From the NCBI GenBank assembly GCA_029215795.1, contig JARDYH010000003.1, forward strand, positions 171,318,382 to 171,382,381: 64,000 nucleotides of DNA, written 5' to 3'. Position 1 is the stretch's first letter; each line of letters starts with the position of its first letter. Positions 22,399 to 34,365 of this stretch are shown here, one piece after another. Both the position numbers and the translations under genes were made by a program. This stretch comes from Anniella stebbinsi. Lineage: Eukaryota; Chordata; Lepidosauria; Squamata; Anniellidae. The notes under the pieces were generated by a model. The model had not been told where the DNA came from, did not search any database, and was given only the letters and a program-made list of their open reading frames with translations.

Positions 22399-22985
22399 TT
22401 GCTGGAAGCAAGTGTGGTGAAGTTGCTAGAGTGTTGGACTGGGAATCAGGAGATCCGGGTTCTAGTCCCCACTCAGCCATGGAAGCTCACTGGGTGACTT
22501 TGGGCCAGTCACAGACTCTCAGCCCAACCTACCTCATAGGGTTGTTGTTGTGAGGATAAAATGGAGAGGAGGAGGATTATGTAGGCTGACCATATGAAAA
22601 GGAGGACAGGGCTCATGTAACTTTAACAGTTGCAGAGAAAAGGGAATTTCAGCTGGAGTCATTTGTATGCTATTAGTACCTGGTGAAATTTCCTCTTCAT
22701 TACAACAGTTAAAGCTGCAGGGGCCCTGCCCTCTTTTGTATCTGGTCACTCTAGTATAGTGCATGCAACTTCAATTGTTGTGATGAAGGGGGAATATCAC
22801 CAGGAACTAACTGCATACAAATGACACTGGCTGAAATTCCCTTTTCTCTGCAACTGTTAAAGTTACATGAGCCCTGTCCTCCTTTTCATATGGTCAGCCT
22901 AGGATTATGTATGCTGCCTTGGGTTCCCTGGAGGAAAAAAAGTGGGATATAAATGAAAATAAATAAATAAATGTAAATAAATAAA
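22399..22985 (+). mobile_element. Sauria SINE, interrupted by a MITE
   Basis: The tRNA-like head has an A box (TTGCTAGAGTG) and a B box (GGGTTCTAGTCCCC). The body follows: CTCACTGGGTGACTTTGGGC, CAGCCCAACCTACCTCATAG, GGATAAAATGGAGAGG. The 320-bp MITE at 22582-22901 then splits GGATTATG, after which the SINE resumes with TATGCTGCCTTGGGTTCC and ends in (AAAT)n at about 22955-22990. Excluding the insertion the length is about 270 bp, normal for the family. Confidence 0.88.
22582..22901. mobile_element. Palindromic 320-bp MITE, hAT-like, copy 2
   Basis: Begins TAGGCTGACCATATGAAA and ends TTTCATATGGTCAGCCTA, with a perfect 8-bp duplication GGATTATG (22574-22581, 22902-22909). Same body as 17641-17960, but the inner end sequence is CATATGAAAAGG instead of CAGATAAAATCC, so it defines a second subfamily. 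Inserted in a Sauria SINE. Confidence 0.95.
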
Positions 22986-23478
22986 TAAATATGGCTGGCT
23001 GGCTACTATGGAAGCAGGAAGCTGAACTAGGTGTGGTCTAGGGATGGATGAAAACTTTATTTCAGTTCAATTTTGATAAAAAATAAAATACCAACATCCA
23101 CAAATTTCTCCATATTCAGGATGGAAGAAAATAGAAATATACTTGAGAAACAACATGAGAGACAGCGAAACTGACAGATTTGTCCATTCCAGCCCATGGG
23201 TTTGAATGCTTTGCTCTTAAAAGTCTGCCTTTGTAACCCTGTGTATTCAACCATGATTGCTAAATAAGGGTTGCCATCTTTTTTTTTTCTGACGGGCTCC
23301 TCATCTTTAAGAGCTGTACATGGCAGGCAGGTACAACATGGTCCTCGCCATGTAGGGTATAGTTGTATTGGTACCTATTGAATTGGCCCAGAGCAGAAGA
23401 GTAAAAAAATCATTTCAGAAAGATTTTGATAAGAATTTACCAAAATTCACAAATTTCTTCATATTTGGGAAAGAAAGA

Positions 23479-23504
23479 ATATATATATATATATATATAT
23501 ATAT
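23479..23504. repeat. (TA)n microsatellite
   Basis: About 12 TA units; the short repeat frames across it are artefacts. Confidence 0.9.
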
Positions 23505-23547
23505 CTCACTTGTGGGAGAAAGAAAAACTAACAGATTCATCCATCCA

Positions 23548-23597
23548 TAGTGTGGTCCAGCAGGGGGTCTTCTGATGTTCATTCATTCATTCATTCC
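23548..23597 (+). repeat. Tiny CR1-like tail with (ATTC)n
   Basis: GGTCCAGCAGGGGGTCTTCTG followed by ATGTTC and (ATTC)4 resembles the end of the CR1 3' UTR at 20120-20150. Confidence 0.45.
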
Positions 23598-23937
23598 CAT
23601 TCCAATTTACAAATGGAGAAATAATGCTGAGTAATATTCTAATAATGAGACAATTCATCCCTGAACTGAGATCTTCCAAGTTTTCCAAATCCAGTCTACA
23701 GCTGTATCCATTCCCTTGGCCGGCAATTTGCTCTTATAAATTTTGTACACATTACATTTAGCAAAATTTCCACCATGGGTTTCATCTATTAACCCTTAAT
23801 ACAGCCATCGTTGTATTAGTCCATATTTCTAGAATATGGTTCGCTTTGAAGTTAATGTCTGGATTATTGCTTTGTAGAAAATGTATTGGCATGAACAAGT
23901 GCAGCTTCTCTTTCTAATTATATCTCTGAAACAGCTT

Positions 23938-24062
23938 TAGATTGCAATTCTATGCATGTTTAGGCAGAAAAAAGTCATGTTTAGGCAGAAAAAAGTCTCA
24001 GAAAGCATGGAATTGAAATACTTTCTTTCCTGTCTAAACATGCATAGGATTGCACCCTTAAT
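23938..24062. repeat. Short palindromic repeat, AGGATTGCACCCTTA ends
   Basis: TTGCAATTCTATGCATGTTT at the left and AAACATGCATAGGATTGCA at the right are inverted copies. The left arm holds an internal direct duplication CATGTTTAGGCAGAAAAAAG. A half-copy lies at 27906-27990. Confidence 0.65.
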
Positions 24063-24369
24063 AATAATTCTGTAATAAATTATCCAAACTACTAAAATAT
24101 TCCAAAAGATCTCAAGTGAATGCATTCCTCTCCAAGAATTATTTTGTTCCCAATTTTCTGTGTAGAGTTCCTAAAAGAGAGCAGGAATGTTTGAGTGATA
24201 CTATATGGAAAATCTGAAAGACTGCTTTTAACCATTGCTTTTAACCTTACATTGCCTTGGACTGAGGGAGTAGCATACACAACTCTGCAATGCCATTCAC
24301 GGCTATGCCCCTATTACATGTTGGAGGGCTGTGCTGAGAGAGATTAGTTTACTACAGCTCTGCAATCTG

Positions 24370-24515
24370 GTCCGACTATGGCAAGATCTAAACCAAGCAG
24401 GATGTGGCACTTTGAAAACGGTTTGAAAACTGTATATGGAGTGTGTCCTGGGCCCCAACAATTGTCACTACTATTGTAAACCATATTAAAGCAGTAGTGT
24501 TGATCCTGCCTATAG
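24370..24515. repeat. Dispersed repeat, AAGCAGGAT(A/G)TG family, uninterrupted copy
   Basis: AGATCTAAACCAAGCAGG, ACTTTGAAAACGGTTTGAAA and TGTGTCCTGGGCCCCAACA are in the same order as at 35337-35806, where a 345-bp insertion lies between the second and third blocks. This copy is therefore the empty-site reference. Confidence 0.65.
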
Positions 24516-25009
24516 TAAGAAGAAATGTCTGCCATTGCCATGGCATTGGTTGCCTTCCATGCGACTGGTTGCATTTTTCAATGTTCAAAAACTAATCGAA
24601 ATAAATGCTGCACATGAAGTACCACTCACATTAGAGCAGGGAGTCCTCCATTTGATACCTTTTTTCCCTTGAGCCCCTCAGATAACACGCACATTGCCAG
24701 AGGATACTGTGCACCATTGTGTTATGGGTCCCTGCTTTACATACTAATAGCAAAGTCAGTTCTCCAGTGTCAATCCTTATGTAGCCAAAATAACACCTTC
24801 AACACTTGGGGTTGGGGGCAGTTATCAGCAGCCTTAGGGAAATAGCCTTTCGGCCTGAGGGCCACATTCCACTAAAGAAAAGTTCCCAGGGGCTATAGTC
24901 CAGTGGTGGGTGTGGCCAAAGGCAAAGGGGTGGAGCCAAGGGACAGGACCAAAATATCAAACATACCAATCTGGGTTAGTGTAGTGTAATCTACTACAGT
25001 CGGCCAAGA
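24516..25009. other. No recognised feature
   Basis: No gene. The SINE- and LINE-free stretch runs up to the L2 fragment. Confidence 0.35.
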
Positions 25010-25320
25010 CTAGGCTGACAACAGTTACCCAGAGGACCTTCTCTTCTGCTGCTCCCAGACTGTGGAACGACCTGTTGGGAGAGATCCACCAACTTACCAG
25101 TCTTCTAGAATTCAAGACAGCTATAAAGACTGATCTCTTCCAGCAGGCCTACCCAGTCGAATTTTAAGACTTGGTTGATTTTAATAATGTATTAGTTTCG
25201 TATGCTTTTAATTAGTTTTATGTATTTTATATTGTCTGTATTGATGTTGTTCCCCGCCTCGATCTGGAGGGAGAGAATGGTAAGAAATAAATAAATTTAT
25301 TATTATTATTATTATTATTG
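25010..25320 (+). mobile_element. L2-like LINE 3' end, plus strand
   Basis: Encodes the C-terminal end of L2 ORF2 in one frame: a QRTFSSAAPRLWNDLLGEIH stretch, then TSLLEFKTAIKTDLF before the stop near 25165. A 3' UTR with CCCGCCTCGATCTGGAGG and an (AAATAAATTTATTATT)n tail follow. 5' truncated. Confidence 0.78.
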
Positions 25321-26146
25321 CTCTTACTGCCAATAACCAAGTCATAGGACAGCCATTTCTACCTTTTAGAATTTGATGAAAAAAACTACTAAAGCTGGGA
25401 AACCATGAAACGGTCAGTGGTTGGGGAAAAGGGATGTGGCCATCTGGGGAACCCCAGAAAACCAGACTGGGACCACAGAAGGGGTGGATATGACTGAGGG
25501 GAACCCCATGGTTTGCAGAAGTAAACTTTAGAGGGGAAAGCCTAGTTGGGTGGAGGTGGGAAACAGCACAGTGGGAACTCGGCATGCTCAATGGGCACAG
25601 AATGCTGCCTGCCTATTGGTGATGTAGGCTGAGTGGGATGGAAAATAGAGAGAGGGGGATTGGAATGGAGTGCTCTGGAAATGGGCATGGCTGGCTGCTA
25701 GAACATTTTGTGGCTGATCTCACTTTTTTTTTTTTTTCCAAATGCTAATTCTGTATACTGTAATGATAGGTAATCGTTTTCTGGTCTGTTCTGTGCTGGA
25801 TAAAACTGTCAAGATTTTGTTCATTCTTTGGTTACTGTGAAGAAAGATTCTTTTGTAATAGGCTTGGATAATCTATGTAACTTTTGTGAGGGAACTGTCA
25901 ACATGCAGCAAATTCACATCTAGTAACAATTCTTATTTATTTATTTATTTATTTATTCAAAAAAGGTTCTCCATTAAACAGTAAGTGAAAAATAAAGCTG
26001 TCAGTCCCTAACTTAAACTTTTGCCTTTAAGTATGCAGGACATCCATTTCAGCTCTGTTCTGTTAAGTATCATGGTTGTTTACTGTAGCTCTTGATAATC
26101 AGAAGTGTTGCTTTATCATTACTAGTCATATGGCTAGTAAAGATAA
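25321..26146. other. No recognised gene
   Basis: A minus frame of 127 codons at 25208-25591 runs into the L2 tail and is not recognisable. There is a poly(T) at 25728-25738 and a (TTTA)n at 25933-25960. Confidence 0.4.
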
Positions 26147-26304
26147 AGTAGACGCTGTGGCTCAGTGGAAGAGCAGTTGCTTTGCATGCAGAAGATCCAA
26201 TCCCCAGCATCTCCAGGTAAGATTTAAAAAATTCCTGTCTAAAACCCTGGAGAGCTATTGCTGCTGCCAATCAGTGTTGACAGTACTGGGCTGACTCAAT
26301 CTAA
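26147..26304 (+). mobile_element. tRNA-derived SINE fragment
   Basis: GCTGTGGCTCAGTGGAAGAG carries an A box and GATCCAATCCCC a degraded B box. The head is followed by CCTGGAGAGCTATTGCTGC, CAGTACTGGGCTGACTC and AATCTAAGG, the order of a common squamate SINE. It stops where the GC-rich MITE begins. Not a functional tRNA gene: there is no acceptor stem partner. Confidence 0.65.
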
Positions 26305-26860
26305 GGCCCTTTCCACAACTCGCTTTTTGCCTGGGATGGTCCCTGGCTGCTCCCTGTGAGTTCAAATGATGCATAGGTAGTCCCAGGGGTGGGAGTGGGG
26401 AGGGCACGGGATTTTTCTGGGTTAAGAGAAACCAGAAAAATCCCGAATCTTCCATGGTCCCGGGAATTTCACGGGATTGCAGAAGATGTGCTCGTCCATC
26501 CCAGGTGCAGATGTGCTTACTCACAAGTAAATGCGGCTGCAAAATGGACACGGAACTGCACCATGCAGCTCCGTGGCCGTCGGGAGGGGATGGCACCAGC
26601 TTTGCCACCCACGGGAGGGGGGGGGAGCTGACCGTGCACAGGTTTTTTGTTTTTGTTTTGTACTTATTTTTGCGGAGGAGCGCTCCTGTGCTCTTCCTGG
26701 GTAGGGCAAAAAAGAATGCCCGCCGCGATGGCGCGATGGCCCAGGAGCAGCCTGGGTCATCGCATTTTTCATGTGCATTGGGGCGACAAACCCGGAAGTG
26801 GCTACTTCCGGGTTCGCCACCCCTCCGGCCCTCTGCACCCCTTAGGTTCCTAAGGCTGGA
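26305..26860. mobile_element. GC-rich MITE, TAA-GGCCCTTTCCACA family, copy 1
   Basis: The left end GGCCCTTTCCACAAC follows TAA within the SINE. The interior is GC-rich with GGGAATTTCACGGGATTGC and the palindrome ACCCGGAAGTGGCTACTTCCGG, both shared with 37386-37922. The right end is not clean. Overlapping frames of 80-141 codons on both strands reflect GC content. Confidence 0.6.
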
Positions 26861-26966
26861 CTGCAGATTTATTCATTAGGTTGTGTCCCCTCACCCCTGA
26901 TTTTAAAAGTGAAGCTGTGATGAAAAGTTATTTTCAGAAACGCCATCATTACAGCTGTCATACTGT

Positions 26967-27223
26967 GGGCCTGTTCAGAAGACACCTTAAACCCCGTTGA
27001 TTAAGGCTTTTGGTTAAGCAGCAGGTTTTAAGGTGTCTTGTGCGATGCGTTTTGCTAAACCCTGCTCACTCACTAACCACAGTCAGACTGTCTGCAGCAG
27101 GGTTAGTGGCTCTAACCGTGGCTTAAAGTGTTGTGTGCGATAGCACAGCTTGTGGTTAGTGCTAACCCCAGAGAACTATAGTTTAGTTAACCCCAGAGCC
27201 TGAAGTGTCGTCTGAACAGGCCC
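26967..27223. mobile_element. MITE, GGGCCTGTTCAG family, copy 3
   Basis: A 257-bp element: GGGCCTGTTCAGAAGACACC at the left and GTCGTCTGAACAGGCCC at the right, with TGT on both sides. The interior has CTAACCACAGTCAG and GGTTAGTG motifs. Confidence 0.82.
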
Positions 27224-27905
27224 TGTAAATTCAGAACAGAAATGAAAATAGGGATGGGAAGCAATTATACACCAACTACAGAGGAGAGTTAAGCAGTAAG
27301 ACAGACCTGAGCTGATGTAAATTTCAAATCTAAATGCAATCTAGAAAGAAGAAGAATGTCATTGTGGGGGGAAAGCCTTTGGAATCGTCCTGCTATCCTT
27401 AGTTAGTGGTCCTTCTGCATGTAACAGGTAATAATGGATGAATACAGAAACCTGTCTTTTGCATCTGTTGAATATGTGCTGTTAAGGAACACACATTTCA
27501 TAGCATGTGGGCAATGAAGAGCTGCATTAAGGACGATGGTATTTTTTGTTTGTTTGTTTTCTGTCAACTCCAAATATCCTTATTTTGACAAAGTCTTTAG
27601 ACCATTAGGTTTACTTGCAGAGCACTGATTATTATTCCCTCCAGTGATATTCGTAAAAAAAACATTATATTGACAATTTTATCTCCTTCCCCCCAAAACT
27701 TCCCCACATAACAATTGAGCAAGTCATGAGGTAAATAGTTGGAAATTATTAAAAATGCATTACACTTCTCTGAGGTTTTGTTTCCATGTCATGTTTTCTT
27801 TGAATATCAAGTTTGGTGGAAAACCATAAATACTGACCACAAACCAAAGGCTTTCTAATATTTAATGTAGGACTATACATCAGTGGACCCCTGTCAGAAA
27901 CAGCA

Positions 27906-27990
27906 GATTAGGGTGCAATCCTATGCGTGTTTAGATAGAAAAAAGTCCTACAACTCCCAGCATGCCCCAACCAGCCATACTAGAAATTGC
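27906..27990. repeat. Half-copy of the AGGGTGCAATCCTATGC repeat
   Basis: Starts AGGGTGCAATCCTATGCGTG and contains AGAAAAAAGTCC and ACTCCCAGCATGCCC. Related to 23938-24062. Confidence 0.5.
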
Positions 27991-28049
27991 ATCCTTAATG
28001 TCTTTATCCCAGGATTCCAAGGACCCTGAGATTCCAAATTTATATGTCC

Positions 28050-28560
28050 TTATAGGCAGTTTCTACACCAGACTGGTGTAGAGGGAGGGAGGGGCAGCGA
28101 TCCCGGATGTACCTGCTTCTGGGATCATCGCTCTAATGCATATGGCAGCTCGATGTCCCAGGAGGAAGGAGGGCTGTCGCGCTGCCATGGCCACCATTTT
28201 TTACCCAAACCGATCCAGAGAGTGCAGTTGCGCTTCAACAGAAAAGAGTGAGTAAAAATAAATAAACCATAGCCGAAATCGCCCCTTCCCACGCTTCCCA
28301 CGCCATCCTGGAGATAGTGGACTTGCTTCCCCCCCCCCCGATGGGCATGGAGCCACACAGTGTGGCTCCGTGCCCATTTCTGCTGCTGTGCTTACTCACG
28401 AGTAAGCGCAGCAGCAGCCGGGACAGGCAGCCACATCTCCCGCAGTCTCGGGCCATTCCCGGGATTGTGGGAAGAATCAGGTTTCCCCAAGGATCCCGTA
28501 TCCCGGGGGAAACCCGTGCCCATCCCCCTTGCCCCAGGGAGTCTCTGTGCGTCGTTTGGA
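28050..28560. mobile_element. GC-rich MITE-like segment, copy 2
   Basis: An island of GC-rich sequence with CTTACTCACGAGTAAGCGC, CATTCCCGGGATTGTGGG and GTGTGGCTCCGTGCCC motifs shared with 26305-26860 and 37386-37922. The left end TTTCTACACCAGACTGG resembles the family end; the right border is unclear. The many overlapping frames are GC artefacts. Confidence 0.5.
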
Positions 28561-30284
28561 CTCTGCTAGCCACTCTCCCTCTGTGGCATTTGCTTCAATG
28601 GGGGAGTGGCGGCATGGCTGTCCAGAGGAGCCACCAGCTTTCTATTGTTCTGAACCTCCAAAGCTCACGAGAATCCTGCAGTCATTCGCAAGATTTCATG
28701 ATCGCCCCAGCGTGGATGGCAGCAAAGTAAGGCAGGATGGGGGTGAGTGGCAGCAGGAAGGAAGGAAGAAGGGAGAGACATGCAGAAGTGGCACGAGTTC
28801 TGGTTCAGCTAGCAAGAGAGCTCACACTGGGCCTGTCCACCAGCTCCTGTCTGTTAGATAGTGTATCTTTTTTAAGGATTCCATCTGCATTAAGCACTAC
28901 TTCAAGCCCTGATTCTTGACGTAGCAGTGATCCACTCCCCCCAACACACACTGCATTTCTTTCCACTTGCTGAGCATTAAAAATGCCCGTCATTCATATG
29001 AACTGTGTTGCCAGCATAGTTGCTTATTCTGCATTTGTTGACACCTGCACAGCCCAAACAGGCTCGAACAACACCCAAGATGCCAGTGTAGTTTTATCAA
29101 ATCAGTACAAAGGTTTCTAAGTAGGCTGTGACACCAGAGACTCTAGTGTAAAAAGTGTTGATTTATCAAGGCTTTTTTGCCCTGAAGCCATTACGGTATT
29201 TTACCCTCAACCATCCCCCCAAAAGGAATAATTGCATTTGTGTTTTAATGTTAGTGACATTTACTTACGATGCTCCTGATCCAAATGTAGTTATACACAA
29301 TTCCCCTCACGCACAAAAAATAGTGGCCTGCTTTGAATAGGAATCCACATTAAAAGACTCATCTGGCCAGTTAGAGTCCATTGAATATTGTTTGCTTCTA
29401 CACACCAGTCTCTACTGCTGAACTGGGGTATGTATTTTTTCTCAGAACTCTTGGTTTACCAGAGCGTTGTGCCTTCCTGGCTGCAGCTGAGGCAATTTGC
29501 CACTCCTCTGTCTCTGCTGCCTCATGCGGGCACCTCACTCTGCTTTATAGGTGGGCTAGCCCTGCTGGAAGCAAGTGATGTGGTGAAATACCATTGAAAT
29601 AAATGGAACTAAACTGTGCAATTAAATCCTTAAGAGGGCAATCTGTTATCAGAGGCTCTGTTCATTCCTATGACCTATCAGTTCTTGTCAGGGGAGTGAA
29701 AGTCAGGAGGAAGGTGGGGTTTACTGTATTTTTCTTCTATTCATTCATGGAAGAAAAGATAGTCTCTCCCATAGCTGGCAATGGGTGATATACATTTAGA
29801 TTGCTTTTTTGATACATCTATTTTTTCCCCTGGGTTGTGATCATGGTTTGGGGTTAGAAGAGCTTAAGATCCTTCGAATTCTTGGCTACTCTCTCCCTGC
29901 CCACTGGATATCTGGTTCCCCTCCCTTCCCTTTAAGAGACCAAGACTCTTGGTCAGTTATCTTGGAAGTTGGCCTAATTGTAAATGTATTTCAGGTACCC
30001 ATACAGATGCTATGTAACTGTAAGCCTGTTTTTCAGTATGCATCCAGAAGGACACCGAACCTTTAGTAATTTCTTTCTCTCTCCTGAAGATGGATGCAAG
30101 TGGAGTGGTGAGTGCCCCCCCCCACCATAGGGTTATTCTAGGATTTTCAACATATGAAAAAGAACCCTCAGAAAGTAATCTGGGCTAATTTATTTTCCAT
30201 AAATATTTGAGATTCCAACATTTGAATATATAATATTCATTTAGATCCTACGAGTCTGAAGAAAGGAGCAGGTATTTAGGATAG
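28561..30284. other. No recognised feature
   Basis: Frames of 60-137 codons on both strands near 28317-28993 and 29155-30066 have no recognisable domains. Confidence 0.4.
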
Positions 30285-30470
30285 ATTTATACTAGTGTGT
30301 TTTATTGGTGTTGAAGTATACTGATAACTGTTGGGGCACATTGCATATTCTGAATACCGTTTTTCTAGCAATATTTCCTGCTTTTTATTCTATATTGTCC
30401 AAAATACTGCAACAGGTGTCATTGTGTGTGCTACGAGGCATATGCACTAGAGAGATCTAGCATTACCATA
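30285..30470. repeat. Dispersed repeat (GATAACTGTTGGGGCA type), copy 1
   Basis: Shares GTATACTGATAACTGTTGGG, TGCTTTTTATTC, CCAAAATACTGCAACA and GTGTCATTGTGTGTG(C)TAC with 34165-34365 in the same order. The family is unnamed here. Confidence 0.6.
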
Positions 30471-30620
30471 ATGGATTTCAGTCAGAGCCAATCAGAACTT
30501 TAAAGGAGGTATCCAAGGCACTTTGGATAGCTCCTTTAGATTTCTGACTGGTTCTGAGGGCAACCCAGAGTGGGATCGCCACCTGACTGACAAAGGAGCC
30601 ACCAGTCTCCACTGCTGCTT
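30471..30620. repeat. Dispersed repeat pair member
   Basis: Partner of 22120-22350 through AATCAGAACTTTAAAGGAGG and TGACTGGTTCTGAG. Confidence 0.45.
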
Positions 30621-31914
30621 ATTCTGCTGAATGGGCCCCCCTGCACACGTGCTTCAAAGTTCTGTTATGATAGCCCCCCTGTCTGTCTTTGAAAGCATGC
30701 AACATTGATTATCAAGAATTTGTCGAAACAGGCTGGGAATGGAAGAGATCTCTTCAAAACACAAACTGGGATGTTGTTCAAATGACTTTCAAGGCAGATT
30801 TCAGCTTTAGTCACAAATTGTAAAGACTCATTGAACTCCATCTTCTTGCTAACAACGAGCATATGATCACAAGGGGCTTCCTGACGCTGCCGTAGAGCAT
30901 TGCCCACCCTTTTCCAGACAACCTTTTCCCTGAAACTCAGGCAGGATTTTAGTCTTGGCACTTGCTGCTGTGCAAATGTTTTCAAGCGGCCACCTTATGC
31001 TAGATTGATGCATCTTATTGCTTTCCGGGACCATTATTCCAGGCCTCGCAGAGCCTTCCATTTCTGTTGCACTATCATTATAGCCCTGTTCTGTCTTTCA
31101 AGCTATTATGTCTCTTTAGTTCCAGAGCCAACAATACAGCAGTGGCAACAGGGAGTACAGCAAACATCTGAATTGATCAGAGCTTGCAATTCCTGCCTTT
31201 TGTATGCAGCTTTAACTACTACTTCTAAAAACTAGGAAACTATGTATTCCACAATGGGAGTTAATGCTGATGAATGGTTTGTAAATAGCTTTGATGATGC
31301 TTGGGATAACTGCCTGCATCACTCTACGGTACTTTGCAAAATGGACAATAGCCCCATTAACAACAGATTCGCATGAGCTGGCAGTGTTTAATCACATTTA
31401 CAACACAATAGAGCACTAGAGCTCTTCAAATTACAATTTTCATTGGTTTGCAATGAAGTTTTTGGGGGGTAAGTTTCTATTTTTGTCATGGTCCATCATG
31501 TGTGTTTTGTTTCCATTACAGACATGATATCATCTCTGGCTGGCTGTGTCCAGGGGCAGCTGCCTCCACTGTCTGGATAAGAAAGCTTTTCCCAACACAA
31601 TTGTAATGATTCCTGAAATCTTGCTAAAATAGAATTAGTCCTTGTCTGTACAGGGAGGGCATACTCCAGATGAAGCAAAGCACCCTTAAGGCCCATTACT
31701 TCCATTTGGAGAATAAGGCATCTATCTTCCCCCACCCCCACCCAGTTTAAGCACTGGGATGTAATAGTGCTTAACTTTAGTTGGATTGTGCCAATAATTA
31801 TAATAATATATTAACTACTTTTGTATCACTTTTTAATATTAGTATTTTATCATTCTTATCTCTTGTATTTTTACAACAGCCTCATGCAAAAGATAAGTTG
31901 AGAAGTAATGGTGA

Positions 31915-31916
<2 letters not shown>
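30621..31916. other. No recognised gene
   Basis: The 106-residue minus frame at 30665-30985 and 111-residue plus frame at 30900-31235 overlap each other and have no recognisable domain. Confidence 0.4.

Positions 31917-31945
<29 letters not shown>
31917..31945. repeat. (TTA)n microsatellite
   Basis: About 9 TTA units. Confidence 0.9.
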
Positions 31946-32009
31946 TAAATGTATGCATTGGTTCCCATTACAAAAAGCACTCAAAGCAACTTACACACAC
32001 AATGCAGAA

Positions 32010-32569
32010 ATAATAATAATATAATAATAATAATATTTATTTGTAGCCCGCCTCTCCCTTCGGATCGAGGCGGGGAACAGCAACAATATAAAACACAAAA
32101 ATCACAACAGTTAAAATTTTAAAAGCAAGAGAAAAATACATTAAAAACATCTTAAAATTCATCTGGATAGGCCTGTCAGAAGAGGGCAGTCTTCATGACT
32201 CTCTTAAATTCATGAAGACTGTCAATTTGTCTAACCTCCTCCGACAGACCATTCCATAGTCTGGGAGCGATGAAAGAAAAGGTCCTCTGGGTATCACCCG
32301 CCAGCCTAGTTCTGGCTGGCTTGAGTAAATTCTTCCCAGAGGACCTAAGTGTGCGAGGCGGATTGTATGGGAGAAGGCAATCCCGCAGGTACCCTGGACC
32401 CAAACCATGTAGGGCTTTAAAGGTAATAACCAACACTTTATACTTCGCCCGGAAACTGATTGGCAGCCAATGAAGCAATTTTAAAACTGGTGTGATGTGA
32501 TCACCCCTAGATGTACCGGTGACCAACCTGGCTGCCATATTTTGAACAAGTTGAAGTAGTATAACTACT

Positions 32570-32600
<31 letters not shown>
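32010..32600 (-). pseudogene. L2-like LINE, ORF2 C-terminus and 3' UTR, minus strand
   Basis: On the minus strand the frame at 32176-32670 encodes the C-terminal part of L2 ORF2: [66 protein letters not shown]. This parallels the block at 57160-57560 of the large L2. The stop near 32176 is followed by a 3' UTR with CCTCGATCCGAAGGGAGAGG and an (ATT)n tail near 32015-32035. Upstream the frame runs into a (CAA/GTT)n microsatellite (32570-32600), so the copy is 5' truncated. It is a different subfamily from 49284-57787, judging by the tail. Confidence 0.85.
32570..32600. repeat. (CAA)n microsatellite
   Basis: About 10 CAA units; it gives a false poly-valine run in the minus frame. Confidence 0.92.
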
Positions 32601-32642
32601 GACAGACATACCCCATCATTCCCAGCCAATATGGAAAACATT

Positions 32643-32862
32643 GGCTCAGTTCGGACGACACGATAGTCAATGGTGAGTTGACTAACTCTAACCCTAACCC
32701 TAGGAATACTCCTCACACAACATGGTAATAAATAATCAACTGTGGCTTGGATGAGGATCAGCGCTGAGTTGACTATGGCAGCATTCGGATGACACAATAG
32801 TCAAAACAACTGACGATTGTTTCCCCCACACCAGTTGTTTATTGTGTCATCGGAACTGAGCC
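32643..32862 (-). mobile_element. MITE, GGCTGAATTC family, copy 3
   Basis: A 220-bp variant with ends GGCTCAGTTCGGACGACAC and GTGTCATCGGAACTGAGCC, flanked by ATT on both sides. The interior matches the family except near 32683-32703, where a short TAACCCTAACCCT run replaces the usual GGGGTAATAAGCAAC segment. Confidence 0.82.
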
Positions 32863-34164
32863 ATTGAGTTTTAGTGATGGAAGACTATCAGATTCCTGGT
32901 TCCAAGGCTGGAGACAGTGTTCTGTCCTTGAAACCAAGAAGCTCCCCTGCCCCTTTGCAGCTGGCACTGACAGAACAGTGCCGGCTGCTTCTGCGAGCTC
33001 ACAAACACATGTCGATGGACAGGGAAGGGTGAATTGGGGAGAGCGGATGAGACTGGGTATGCCGGATCCAAATTATTCCCAGCCTCCTTCCCTCCCCCTC
33101 CCCCAAGCCTCCTCTAAATGGGCAAAAATGCCCGCCTAGCTAGAATGCAGAGCGGGAGTCACAAATATGCTTCCCACTCTGCACTGGATACAGGTAAGCC
33201 TCCAAGTTCAGAGGATGTACTCAGGATGTATCTGATAGGATTGCATCCTTAGTTCCTTTATCTTCCTCCCCAACTGTAATGGAGCATGTAATGGAATTCA
33301 TGTAACAGCATTTGCTCGCATTCATCCTTTGCTACTATGGCATTCCCTTTTTCCTTCTGTTGCCTTTGCTACTGTTTGAATTTAGATTTGTAAACTCCTT
33401 GGGGATAGTCTTTTTTGCTTATGAAATGATGAACGTTCTAAATAATAGTGATGATGATAAATTGTAGCGATGATATTTTTATTTTATTTTATGGGTCTTG
33501 TTGTCTTGAAATAGAAATTGCAGGCATGCCCTCCCCCCAATCCAGGTTGGACCTAGAATGTGAACCTGTCCTCCTACCCCTACACTTCAGTAAAATGTAA
33601 GAAAGCTGTAGTTGCTAAGTCTTTTAAGCATTTCCTGTCTTGGCACTCACACATCATTTAGAAGGTTAAGAATTCACATAGAGGCACATTTAAAAAAGCA
33701 GTTTAAAAACATTTTTAACATATATAATATATTTATCCCAACAAAGAAATATTTTAACCTGAATTGCTGATTATTATTTCTGAAAATTTAGCACTGTTCT
33801 ATAAATACCTGAAATTCTGAAATAATTTTATCACAAATCTCAGTTGCATTGATCTGATAGGTTTATAAACTTGTTAATTAAGGATAGCTTATTTATTCAC
33901 ATATCTTCTGGGCTGAAATAAGGTTTTTCTTCTTTTGGGACCTATAAATTTTCATTTGGGGCAGTGGTGGACAACATGATGAGTGGCTCACCCCTGTTCT
34001 AGGGCCTTTCTGACCTGTTAATTTAGAAGCAGAAATGGCTGCTTATAAATAGATGCCAGCATGTGGATGCCTTGCAAAATGCCAGTGTGAAGTAATGTGC
34101 CCTGGGATATGGAGTTTTTAAGCAACCATAGATCTTAGAAAGACACGATACTTACTCTCAAGGG
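32863..34164. other. No recognised feature
   Basis: No gene. The 91-residue frame at 32864-33139 is not recognisable. Confidence 0.4.
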
Positions 34165-34365
34165 CTGGATCTACGTTACTGCTTTATAGCAGTATTGAAG
34201 TGCAATGATAACTATTGGGGCATAATCCACATCCCATATTCTGTTTTCATAGTGTTATCTCTTGCTTTTTATTCCACATTATCCAAAATACTGCAACAAA
34301 TGTCATTGTGTGTCCTACAATGTGCAAGAGGGATATAGTGTTACCATGATGGGATCGTAATGATT
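34165..34365. repeat. Dispersed repeat (GATAACTATTGGGGCA type), copy 2
   Basis: See 30285-30470. Begins GGCTGGATCTACGTTACTGC, which resembles the CCAGATCTACAT start at 35341. Confidence 0.6.

Noticed and set aside
22400..22475. tRNA gene
   Set aside because: A and B boxes belong to the Sauria SINE head; the SINE body and (AAAT)n tail follow directly. The same reasoning applies to 26147-26220.
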